NCBI GenBank assembly: GCA_900321145.1
Contig: ONVB01000040.1
Span: forward strand, 1 to 6,887
Direction of reading: 5' to 3'
DNA from: an uncultured Eubacteriales bacterium
Lineage (GTDB): Bacteria > Bacillota > Clostridia > Lachnospirales > Lachnospiraceae
Length of the DNA: 6,887 nt
The notes beneath the pieces are model-generated. The model was given only the letters and a program-made list of their open reading frames with translations. It had not been told where the DNA came from and ran no database searches. Positions 1-6,386 of this stretch are shown one piece after another. The translations under genes and the position numbers were made by a program. Each line of letters begins with the position of its first letter. The first letter of the stretch is position 1.

Positions 1-716
1 CGGTGGCAGAGGCGCTTCATCACGCGGGCTTTTCCCACGGCGTGCATGTAAATATCGAGTGGATCGACTCAGAGGAGATAGACGAGACGAACCTTGAGGC
101 AAAGCTTGCGAAGGCGGACGGTATACTTGTTCCGGGAGGCTTCGGAGACAGAGGAACCGAGGGCATGATACTCGCTGCTGAGTACGCAAGGACAAAGAAG
201 GTGCCGTATCTCGGGATCTGCCTCGGCATGCAGATAGCGGTGATCGAGTATGCAAGGCATGCGGCAGGCATAGAGGATGCATGCTCGGGTGAGTTCAGGG
301 ACGCCACAGAGCATAAGGTCATAGACTTTATGCCGGGACAGTCTAATGAGATAGACAAAGGCGGCACTTTAAGGCTCGGAAGCTATCCGTGCTGCGTGCA
401 GGAGGGTACCCTGATGGAGAGGTGCTACGGTCCGGGAACCATACATGAGCGCCACCGTCACAGATATGAGTTCAACAATGATTACAGGGAAATACTTACA
501 GGTGCGGGACTTGTCATATCCGGCGTTTCACCGGATAATAAGCTGGTTGAGACTGTAGAGATAAAGGAGCATCCTTTCTATCTCGGAGTGCAGTTCCATC
601 CTGAATTCAAGTCCAGACCGAACAGAACTCATCCGGTGTTCTCCGCCTTTGTGGAGGCAGCGGGAGAGAACAGCAGGTGTAATTCTGAGCGAAGCGAAGA
701 ATCTTTAACGAGCTGA
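1..716 (+). CDS. pyrG: CTP synthase, C-terminal (glutaminase) part; 5' end outside window
   Basis: CTP synthase makes CTP from UTP, ATP and glutamine in the cytosol, the last step of pyrimidine nucleotide synthesis. Only the class I glutamine amidotransferase half is present, about 237 codons from the first full codon at 3. The GTG there is an internal Val, not a start. Visible motifs: VPGGFGDRG (oxyanion/glutamine region), GICLGMQ with the nucleophile Cys (codon 219-221), the conserved RHRYEFN stretch, and QFHPEF with the catalytic His (597-599) and Glu (603-605). The amidoligase domain, about 300 residues by family length, lies upstream of the window. The normal family end falls near FVEAAGEN. 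The last residues (CNSERSEESLTS) are encoded by an interspersed repeat and look like an acquired tail. The gene is followed by carA on the same strand. Identification is very secure; the function of the tail is unknown. Confidence 0.97.
   Translation, partial: VAEALHHAGFSHGVHVNIEWIDSEEIDETNLEAKLAKADGILVPGGFGDRGTEGMILAAEYARTKKVPYLGICLGMQIAVIEYARHAAGIEDACSGEFRDATEHKVIDFMPGQSNEIDKGGTLRLGSYPCCVQEGTLMERCYGPGTIHERHRHRYEFNNDYREILTGAGLVISGVSPDNKLVETVEIKEHPFYLGVQFHPEFKSRPNRTHPVFSAFVEAAGENSRCNSERSEESLTS
677..705 (+). repeat. Interspersed palindromic repeat copy 1 (SERSEES type), inside the pyrG 3' end
   Basis: This 29-base unit matches the copy at 5157-5185 at 26 of 29 positions. It contains a 5-bp stem ATTCT (682-686) with AGAAT (698-702) around an 11-base loop with core GAGCGAAGCG. 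It is read in frame as part of CTP synthase and gives the residues NSERSEESL. Repeats of this sort are known as non-coding, multi-copy elements in many bacterial genomes. Here only this window's copies are directly seen; genome-wide copy number is inferred. Confidence 0.8.
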
Positions 717-736
717 CGCCGACAGGACGAGGACTT

Positions 737-753
737 GCGAAGCACAGAATCTT
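737..753 (+). repeat. Degenerate partial copy of the interspersed repeat
   Basis: GCGAAGCACAGAATCTT resembles the 3' half of the 677-705 unit, with a short mismatched patch (CAC where the unit has GAA or similar). It lies in the 56-base spacer between the pyrG stop and the carA start. It may be a decayed copy or an old duplication. The similarity is short, so this call is tentative. Confidence 0.4.
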
Positions 754-761
754 GATAATAT

Positions 762-766
762 GGAGG
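762..766 (+). promoter_or_regulatory. Ribosome binding site of carA
   Basis: GGAGG sits six bases before the ATG at 773. This fixes the start of carA at 773 rather than at the in-frame TTG at 752, which lies upstream of this site and would add seven residues absent from the family. Confidence 0.85.
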
Positions 767-772
767 TACAGT

Positions 773-1855
773 ATGCAATACGACAGAAAGCTGATCCTTG
801 AAGACGGAAGCGAGTATTTCGGCACGGGATTCGGCGGAAGCGAAGACAAGGTGTGTGAGATAGTGTTCAACACATCCATGACAGGATACCAGGAGATAGT
901 CTCCGATCCCTCCTATACCGACCAGGCGGTTGTTATGTCCTATCCGTTGATCGGCAACTACGGAATATGCGATGAGGATTTCGAGAGCAGGCTTATCTCG
1001 CCTGATGCTCTGATCGTCAGAGAAGTGAACGAAAATCCGTCAAACTTCAGATTTACAAGAACCCTCTCGGAGCTTCTCGAGGAGGCTCATGTGCCGGGAA
1101 TATGCGGCGTGGATACCAGGAAGCTTGTAAGGAGCATAAGGGATATAGGTGCAAGGCGGGTGCTTATCACAAGCGCGGATACTACGCTTGAGGAAGGCTT
1201 GGAGATTATCAGGAATACTCCTGTTCCTCATGACGCGGTAAAGAGAGTGAGCTGCACCAAGAAATGGTACAGCAGAACCTCAAATCCGAAGTATCAGGTG
1301 GTTGCCGTGGACTGCGGTATGAAGTCAAATATCGTGCGCATGCTGAACAAGAATAAATGTAACGTGACCATAGTGCCCTACAACACCTCATGTGAGGAAA
1401 TCCTCGCTTTAAAGCCGGACGGAGTCTTCGTCTCAAACGGCCCCGGGGATCCGACGGATGTTCCTGAGGTGATTGAAACCTTAAGGAAGCTCAAGGGAAG
1501 AGTGCCTATATTCGGTATATGCTTAGGACACCAGCTTCTTTCGCTTGCCTACGGTGCCAAAACCTATAAGTTGAAATTCGGCCACAGGGGCGGCAATCAT
1601 CCGGTAAAGGATGTGAGGACGGGCAGGATAGAGATCACCAGCCAGAATCACAGCTATGCGGTGGATGAGAATACCATAGCCGGAACGGGGCTTATCGTAT
1701 CGCACGTAAATGTACTCGACAATACGGTTGAGGGTGTGGAGAGTATGGAGGACAGAGCATTTTCGGTACAGTTCCATCCGGAGAGTGCTCCCGGCCCCAT
1801 GGACAGCATGGCGCTGTTTGAACATTTCACCGAGCTTATAAGGGGGGCGCGATAA
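773..1855 (+). CDS. carA: Carbamoyl-phosphate synthase, glutamine-hydrolysing small subunit
   Basis: CarA hydrolyses glutamine and passes ammonia through a tunnel to CarB for carbamoyl phosphate, feeding pyrimidine and arginine synthesis. The protein is 360 residues, the normal size. The N-terminal CPSase small-subunit domain (about 1-150) includes FNTSMTGYQEIVSDPSY and the CGVDTRKLVR stretch. The C-terminal class I glutaminase domain (about 175-360) shows VSNGPGDP, GICLGHQLL with nucleophile Cys250, GHRGGNHPV, TSQNHSYAV, and QFHPES with His335 and Glu337. All catalytic residues are present. The ATG at 773 is preceded by GGAGG. The stop codon overlaps the carB start by one base (TAATG), which suggests translational coupling and matched amounts of both subunits. 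No leader, PyrR site or arginine operator is visible in the short upstream gap, so any promoter or attenuator is probably upstream of pyrG or outside the window. Confidence 0.98.
   Translation: MQYDRKLILEDGSEYFGTGFGGSEDKVCEIVFNTSMTGYQEIVSDPSYTDQAVVMSYPLIGNYGICDEDFESRLISPDALIVREVNENPSNFRFTRTLSELLEEAHVPGICGVDTRKLVRSIRDIGARRVLITSADTTLEEGLEIIRNTPVPHDAVKRVSCTKKWYSRTSNPKYQVVAVDCGMKSNIVRMLNKNKCNVTIVPYNTSCEEILALKPDGVFVSNGPGDPTDVPEVIETLRKLKGRVPIFGICLGHQLLSLAYGAKTYKLKFGHRGGNHPVKDVRTGRIEITSQNHSYAVDENTIAGTGLIVSHVNVLDNTVEGVESMEDRAFSVQFHPESAPGPMDSMALFEHFTELIRGAR
1841..1846 (+). promoter_or_regulatory. Ribosome binding site of carB, inside the carA 3' end
   Basis: A purine-rich AGGGGG lies eight bases before the carB ATG at 1855, within the last codons of carA. 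Together with the TAATG overlap it indicates coupled translation of the two subunits. Confidence 0.6.
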
Positions 1856-4800
1856 TGCCGAAGAGAACAGACTTAAAGAAAATACTTGTGATAGGATCGG
1901 GACCTATAGTCATAGGACAGGCTGCAGAGTTTGACTATGCGGGAACCCAGGCCTGCCTTGCCTTGAAGGAGGAGGGCTACGAGGTTATCCTTGCGAACTC
2001 AAACCCCGCAACGATCATGACGGATAATTCCATAGCGGACAAGGTATATATGGAGCCTTTGACCTTAGAGTACTTAGCAAGGATATGTCGTTACGAGAGA
2101 CCGGACGCCATAGTTCCGGGCATAGGAGGCCAGACCGGACTCAATCTCTCCCTCCAGCTTGCGGACAAGGGAGTGCTCAGGGAGTGCGAGATAGAGCTTC
2201 TCGGCACGGATGAAAAGAGTATAAAGACCGCTGAGGACAGGGAGCTTTTCAAGGAACTGTGCGAGAGCCTGGGCGAACCGGTTGTTCCGTCCGAGATAGC
2301 GGTGAGCGTTGAGGAAGGACTTGCCGCGGCGGAAAAGATCGGTTATCCGGTCATCCTAAGACCTGCCTTTACCCTGGGCGGTACAGGCGGCGGCTTTGCG
2401 GACAGCGAGGAGGAGATGCGGGAGAGGATGAAGACCGCGCTTGCCCTCTCGCCAGTGCATCAGGTCCTGGTTGAAAAGAGCATAAAGGGATATAAGGAGA
2501 TAGAGTATGAGGTGATCCGTGATGCAAATGACACGGCTATCACCGTATGTAATATGGAGAACTTAGACCCTGTCGGCATACATACAGGCGACTCCATAGT
2601 TGTGGCACCGAGCCAGACACTTACCAACAGGGAGTATCAGATGCTCAGGAGCAGCGCATTAAAGATAATCCGCGCTCTTAAGGTGGAGGGCGGCTGTAAT
2701 GTACAGTTTGCGCTCGATCCCGAGTCCTTCCACTACTATGTGATTGAGGTCAACCCGAGAGTATCGAGGTCATCGGCTCTTGCCTCAAAGGCGAGCGGTT
2801 ATCCCATAGCGAGGGTTTCGGCAAAGATTGCCGTGGGCATGAACTTAGATGAGATAAAGCTCGCAAATACCCCCGCGTGCTTTGAACCCGCGCTTGACTA
2901 TGTGGTCACGAAGATGCCGCGCTTCCCGTTTGACAAATTCACTCAGGCCGACAATGTGCTCTCGACTCAGATGAAGGCAACCGGCGAGACCATGAGCGTG
3001 GGACGTACATTTGAGGAAAGCCTGCTTAAGGCTATCCGTTCCTTAGAGGACGGAAAGAACCATATACATTTGTCGAAGTTCGATGTGAACAACCTCTCGG
3101 ACAAGGAGGCTCCTCAGAACAGGGAGGAGGCTAAGGAAAAGCTGCTTGAATACATAAAGGACGGCACGGACGACCGAATCTATGCGTTGTCCGAACTGCT
3201 GTGGCTCGGCGAGGACCTGCATACCATATACAATGTGACCAAGATAGATATGTTCTTCCTGGACAAGATCAAGAACATAGTAGATTTCGAGAAACGCCTT
3301 GAGAATGCAGGGGCCGAACCCGACAAGGATACTCTGTACGAGGCAAAGCGTATGGGCTTTTCGGACTCTTATATCGCCGAGCTTACCGGCCGGACAGAGG
3401 ATGAGGTCCGCGCGATGAGGCTTGAGTATGGCATCCGTCCGGTCTATAAGATGATCGATACCTGTGCCAGTGAGTTCGACAGCTATGTACCATATTTCTA
3501 CTCGACTTATGAGGACGAAAATGAATCTGTTGTGAGTGAGGGCACCGAGAAGATCGTCGTTCTCGGGTCGGGCCCCATACGTATAGGGCAGGGTGTGGAG
3601 TTTGACTACTCGACGGTTCACGCGGTAAGGACCATACACGAGCTTGGGTACGAGGCCATAGTCATTAACAACAACCCGGAGACTGTTTCGACCGATTATA
3701 CCACAGCGGACAAGCTGTACTTCGAGCCGCTTACGGTGGAGGATATATTGAATATCATAGAGCTTGAACAGCCGGTCGGTGTGATCGCCACTCTCGGAGG
3801 ACAGACTGCTGTCAACCTCGCGGAGCCTCTTGCAAAGCGCGGAGTGAAGATAATCGGAACCGGCCCCGAGGCTATATTCAGGGCGGAGGACAGAGATGCC
3901 TTCGAGCATCTTATCAAGTCGCTTGACATACCTCAGCCTAAGGGTGAGGCAGTAACGAACATAGAAGACGGAGTGCGCGCCGCGGAGCAGATAGGCTATC
4001 CGGTGCTTGTAAGACCGTCGTTTGTGCTTGGCGGACGTGCCATGGAGATCGTGGCAAATGAGGAGATGCTCAGACACTACCTTAAGACCGCTGTTGAGGT
4101 GGACGAGGACAGACCTGTCCTTGTAGACAAGTATATAGTCGGCAAGGAGGTTGAGGTAGATGCAGTGTGCGACGGAACGAGCGTATTTCTTCCGGGCATC
4201 ATGGAGCTTGTAGAGAGGACCGGAGTGCATTCGGGCGACAGCACAAGCGTATATCCTCCGTATTCCATTACTGAAAAGGTCAAGGAAACCATATGGGAGT
4301 ACACCAGAAAGCTTGGCGTGGGCATCGGCATAGTCGGTCTCTATAACATCCAGTTCATAGTAGATAAGAACGAAAATGTATATATAATCGAGGTGAACCC
4401 GAGAGCTTCAAGAAGCGTTCCTTTCCTGTCGAAGTCCACGGGAGTCTCGCTGGTGGATATAGCCACCAAGGTCATGCTCGGTGAGAGCTTAAAGAGCCAG
4501 GGCTATGCGGATATGATACTTCCGGAGAAGAAGTTCTGGTATGTTAAGGCGCCGGCCTTCTCATTTGCGAAGCTGTACGGAATGGATGCATATCTCTCGC
4601 CCGAGATGAAATCCACAGGAGAGGCGATCGGCTACGACAAGAGCTTAAAGCGTGCCTTGTATAAGGCTCTTCAGGCGTCGGGTGTCAAGATGAAACAGTA
4701 CGGAACCGTGATGGTCACCCTTGCCGACGAGGACAAGGAGGAGGCGCTTCCGCTGGTCAAGAGGTTCTATGAGCTTGGCTTTAACATAGAGGCAACCGTC

Positions 4801-5076
4801 GGAACGGGCCAGTTCTTAAAGGAGCACGGAATAAAGACACGTATCAGAGGCAATCTTACGGACAGAAGCGAAGAGGTCTTAAAGTCCATAAGAGCCGGTT
4901 ATGTAAGCTATATAATCAACACACGAGCCATCCTCTCGGGAATTCATTACGGGGACGGAGTGGAGATCAGAAGATGCGCCATCATGAACGGTGTGACTAT
5001 GTTTACTTCGCTTGACACGGTACGCATAGTGCTGGATGTGCTCGAGGATATCACACCGCGGATAAGTGTAATATAA
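1855..5076 (+). CDS. carB: Carbamoyl-phosphate synthase, large subunit
   Basis: CarB uses two ATP, bicarbonate and ammonia from CarA to make carbamoyl phosphate. The protein is 1073 residues, full family length. Order of domains: first ATP-grasp half (about 1-400, carboxyphosphate step), with GSGPIVIGQ at 14-22, Arg129, Arg169, the glycine-rich LGGTGGG at 174-180, and EVNPR with Glu298, Asn300 and Arg302; oligomerisation region (about 400-555); second ATP-grasp half (about 560-940, carbamate step), with GSGPIRIGQ from 571, Arg680, Arg720 and EVNPR with Glu846, Asn848 and Arg850; C-terminal MGS-like allosteric domain (about 945-1073). That last domain keeps the effector-site pair Thr981 and Thr984 (ATVGT), matching E. 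coli Thr974 and Thr977, and the IINT motif, so nucleotide control is plausible. The two halves resemble each other, as expected from the ancient duplication. No frameshift or lost key residue was seen. Confidence 0.99.
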   Translation: MPKRTDLKKILVIGSGPIVIGQAAEFDYAGTQACLALKEEGYEVILANSNPATIMTDNSIADKVYMEPLTLEYLARICRYERPDAIVPGIGGQTGLNLSLQLADKGVLRECEIELLGTDEKSIKTAEDRELFKELCESLGEPVVPSEIAVSVEEGLAAAEKIGYPVILRPAFTLGGTGGGFADSEEEMRERMKTALALSPVHQVLVEKSIKGYKEIEYEVIRDANDTAITVCNMENLDPVGIHTGDSIVVAPSQTLTNREYQMLRSSALKIIRALKVEGGCNVQFALDPESFHYYVIEVNPRVSRSSALASKASGYPIARVSAKIAVGMNLDEIKLANTPACFEPALDYVVTKMPRFPFDKFTQADNVLSTQMKATGETMSVGRTFEESLLKAIRSLEDGKNHIHLSKFDVNNLSDKEAPQNREEAKEKLLEYIKDGTDDRIYALSELLWLGEDLHTIYNVTKIDMFFLDKIKNIVDFEKRLENAGAEPDKDTLYEAKRMGFSDSYIAELTGRTEDEVRAMRLEYGIRPVYKMIDTCASEFDSYVPYFYSTYEDENESVVSEGTEKIVVLGSGPIRIGQGVEFDYSTVHAVRTIHELGYEAIVINNNPETVSTDYTTADKLYFEPLTVEDILNIIELEQPVGVIATLGGQTAVNLAEPLAKRGVKIIGTGPEAIFRAEDRDAFEHLIKSLDIPQPKGEAVTNIEDGVRAAEQIGYPVLVRPSFVLGGRAMEIVANEEMLRHYLKTAVEVDEDRPVLVDKYIVGKEVEVDAVCDGTSVFLPGIMELVERTGVHSGDSTSVYPPYSITEKVKETIWEYTRKLGVGIGIVGLYNIQFIVDKNENVYIIEVNPRASRSVPFLSKSTGVSLVDIATKVMLGESLKSQGYADMILPEKKFWYVKAPAFSFAKLYGMDAYLSPEMKSTGEAIGYDKSLKRALYKALQASGVKMKQYGTVMVTLADEDKEEALPLVKRFYELGFNIEATVGTGQFLKEHGIKTRIRGNLTDRSEEVLKSIRAGYVSYIINTRAILSGIHYGDGVEIRRCAIMNGVTMFTSLDTVRIVLDVLEDITPRISVI

Positions 5077-5109
5077 AAGATTCTTCGGGTTGCGCCCTCA
5101 GAATGACAC
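5077..5109 (-). repeat. Interspersed repeat, inverted copy with expanded inner stem
   Basis: This copy starts directly after the carB stop and is the reverse complement of the forward units (outer parts AAGATTCTTC and CTCAGAATGACAC). By itself it can fold: ATTCT (5080-5084) pairs with AGAAT (5100-5104), then after a 2x2 mismatch GGG (5087-5089) pairs with CCC (5095-5097) around loop TTGCG. No T-run follows, so it is not a typical intrinsic terminator. Confidence 0.75.
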
Positions 5110-5114
5110 GGTGC

Positions 5115-5156
5115 GTGTCATGTCTTACGCGAAGCGGTGTCATACTGAGCGAAGCG
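5115..5156 (+). repeat. Two truncated tandem direct copies of the interspersed repeat
   Basis: Two partial units lie head to tail: 5115-5136 (GTGTCA..ACGCGAAGCG, with a degenerate centre) and 5137-5156 (GTGTCATACTGAGCGAAGCG). Both stop after GCGAAGCG and lack the 3' half that closes the stem. They lead straight into the complete copy at 5157. This suggests partial duplication or slippage at the repeat. Confidence 0.7.
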
Positions 5157-5185
5157 GTGTCATCCTGAGCGAAGCGAAGGATCTT
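5157..5185 (+). repeat. Interspersed palindromic repeat copy 2, complete forward unit
   Basis: This 29-base unit has stem ATCCT (5162-5166) with AGGAT (5178-5182). It differs from copy 1 (677-705) at three positions. Two of them are the paired positions T684/A700 versus C5164/G5180, a base-pair-preserving change. It ends five bases before the glutamine synthetase ribosome binding site. Translated, it gives VILSEAKDL, which is not part of the protein family that follows. Confidence 0.8.
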
Positions 5186-5189
5186 AAAA

Positions 5190-5196
5190 AAGGAGG
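5190..5196 (+). promoter_or_regulatory. Ribosome binding site of the glutamine synthetase-family gene
   Basis: AAGGAGG ends four bases before the ATG at 5201. The spacing is short but the match is very strong. It selects 5201 as the start over the in-frame TTG at 5090, whose added residues are only translated repeat. Confidence 0.85.
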
Positions 5197-5200
5197 AACC

Positions 5201-6376
5201 ATGGAATACACAGCAGATGAAGTAATGAGATTTATAGAGGAAGAGGATGTGAAGTTCATCCGTCTTGCCTTTCGTGATGCCTTTGGAGTGCAGAAGAACA
5301 TTTCCGTTATGCCGAGAGAGGTTATAAAGGCGTTTCAGGACGGAGCTACCATAAATGTAAGAGGGATAGCCGGATTTGAGGATTGTCCCTATGCATCTCT
5401 TTATCTGAAGCCGGATCCGAATACCATGGCCATACTGCCGTGGAGACCGGACAGCGGAAGAGTTCTCCGCATGTTCTGCGATCTGCTTACGCCGGAGGGC
5501 AAGCCATATGTGTCAGACACCCGGGCCATACTTAAGAATGCGATAGCAAAGGCAGAGGAAAAGGGCATAGAGTTCCGCTTCGGAACGGAGAATGAGTTTT
5601 ATCTCTTCACAAAGGATGAGGATGGAAGACCGACCAGACAGCCCTACGATGAGGCGGGCTACATGGATATAGCTCCGCTTGACAAGTGCGAAAATGTGAG
5701 AAGAGAGATAACACTTACCATAGAGAGCATGGGACTTACACCCGAGCGCTCGCATCATGAGCGCGGTCCGGGACAAAACGAGATAGACTTTCATTACGGC
5801 AAACCTCTTAAGGCGGCCGACCAGATGACCACCTTTAAGATGGTAGTCAGCACCATAGCGGACCGATACGGCCTTGTCGCCGACTTTTCACCCATGCCGC
5901 TTGCGGACAAGCCCGGAAACGGATATCATATCAATATCTATGCGGTGAACGATAAGGGCGAGGATGTGGTGAAGTATGCGGCAGCAGGTATCATGGAGCA
6001 TATCAGTGACATGACCATATTCTTGAATTCAACCGATGCTTCTTATGCCAGACTCGGCAACAGTACTGCGCCCGACAGGGTGAACTGGGCGAGTGCCGAC
6101 GAATCGGAGCTGATGTTTATAGACACCTACAAGGGGAAGACCAGGGTTGAATTAAGGTCCCCGGATGCGTCGAGCAATCCGTACCTGGTCTATGCACTGC
6201 TCATCTACGCAGGTCTTTCGGGCATAGAGAGAAAGCTTGAGCTGCCAGAGGAGCAGACCGAGAGCGCGGCTTCCCTGCCGGGGTCGAAGAAGGAGGCGGG
6301 CAAGCTTGCCAAGGCCAGCGATTTTGTCAAGAGTATCCTGCCGGAAGAGTTGATCAAAGCCTATACCAAAGCGTGA
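5201..6376 (+). CDS. Glutamine synthetase family protein, divergent type I-like
   Basis: The protein has 391 residues, shorter than the roughly 440 of usual bacterial GlnA-I. It has the beta-grasp N domain (about 1-100: VKFIRLAFRDAFGVQKNI, YLKPDPNT, RMFCDL) and the catalytic domain (about 105-390). Metal and glutamate framework residues are seen: Glu130 and Glu132 (GTENEF), Glu187 and Glu194 (HHERGPGQNEID), His243, Arg284 (SYARL), Arg315 and Arg319 (RVELRSPD), and NPYL. Unlike typical enzymes, the DGSS region reads INVRGI, putting Asn52 where ammonium-site Asp50 is expected. The flap PGYEAP reads GNSTAP, losing the Glu327 equivalent. The NRS arginine motif reads ADES (299-302), and GSGMHxH reads GNGYHIN. 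The adenylylation-loop Tyr motif is also not evident. It may make glutamine poorly, ligate another amine to glutamate, or act as a sensor. Family is sure, activity is not. An ANTAR regulator gene follows after ten bases. Confidence 0.9.
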   Translation: MEYTADEVMRFIEEEDVKFIRLAFRDAFGVQKNISVMPREVIKAFQDGATINVRGIAGFEDCPYASLYLKPDPNTMAILPWRPDSGRVLRMFCDLLTPEGKPYVSDTRAILKNAIAKAEEKGIEFRFGTENEFYLFTKDEDGRPTRQPYDEAGYMDIAPLDKCENVRREITLTIESMGLTPERSHHERGPGQNEIDFHYGKPLKAADQMTTFKMVVSTIADRYGLVADFSPMPLADKPGNGYHINIYAVNDKGEDVVKYAAAGIMEHISDMTIFLNSTDASYARLGNSTAPDRVNWASADESELMFIDTYKGKTRVELRSPDASSNPYLVYALLIYAGLSGIERKLELPEEQTESAASLPGSKKEAGKLAKASDFVKSILPEELIKAYTKA

Positions 6377-6379
6377 GGA
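6375..6379 (+). promoter_or_regulatory. Ribosome binding site of the ANTAR regulator gene
   Basis: GAGGA overlaps the stop codon of the upstream gene and lies seven bases before the ATG at 6387. It supports this start (rather than the ATG at 6396) and co-translation with the glutamine synthetase-family gene. Confidence 0.6.
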
Positions 6380-6386
6380 CTGCTGT

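Larger units (their letters stand above)
5077..5185 (+). other. Long imperfect inverted repeat with the potential to form a large stem-loop
   Basis: The inverted copy (5077-5109) and the complete forward copy (5157-5185) can pair over most of their length. AAGATTCTTCG pairs with CGAAGGATCTT as 11 bp with one G-U, and CTCAGAATGACAC pairs with GTGTCATCCTGAG at 12 of 13 positions. The truncated copies lie in the loop. A competing small hairpin, TGACAC (5104-5109) with GTGTCA (5115-5120), is also possible. No promoter or T-run terminator could be recognised in this 124-base spacer. Any regulatory role is inference. Confidence 0.6.

Noticed and set aside
752..772. TTG start extending carA by seven residues
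   Set aside because: The GGAGG at 762-766 fits the ATG at 773, and CarA family N-termini match MQYDRKLILEDG.
3043..4230. Long open frame of 395 codons on the - strand opposite carB
   Set aside because: It lies fully within a highly conserved carB, shows no recognisable family, and is explained by codon bias in the sense gene.
4861..4890. Repeat-like GAAGCGAAG..TCTTAAA inside carB (DRSEEVLK)
   Set aside because: It falls within the conserved allosteric domain, lacks the outer stem sequences, and is probably chance similarity.
5077..5109. Intrinsic terminator after carB
   Set aside because: A hairpin can form, but no T-run follows and the fold is explained by the interspersed repeat.
5115..5185. 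CRISPR-like direct repeats
   Set aside because: Units are adjacent without spacers, of unequal length, and belong to the dispersed repeat family.
5077..5200. ANTAR target (two hairpins with six-base loops, A at 1 and G at 4) before the glutamine synthetase-like gene
   Set aside because: The hairpins I can draw have loops of other sizes and lack the conserved loop bases.
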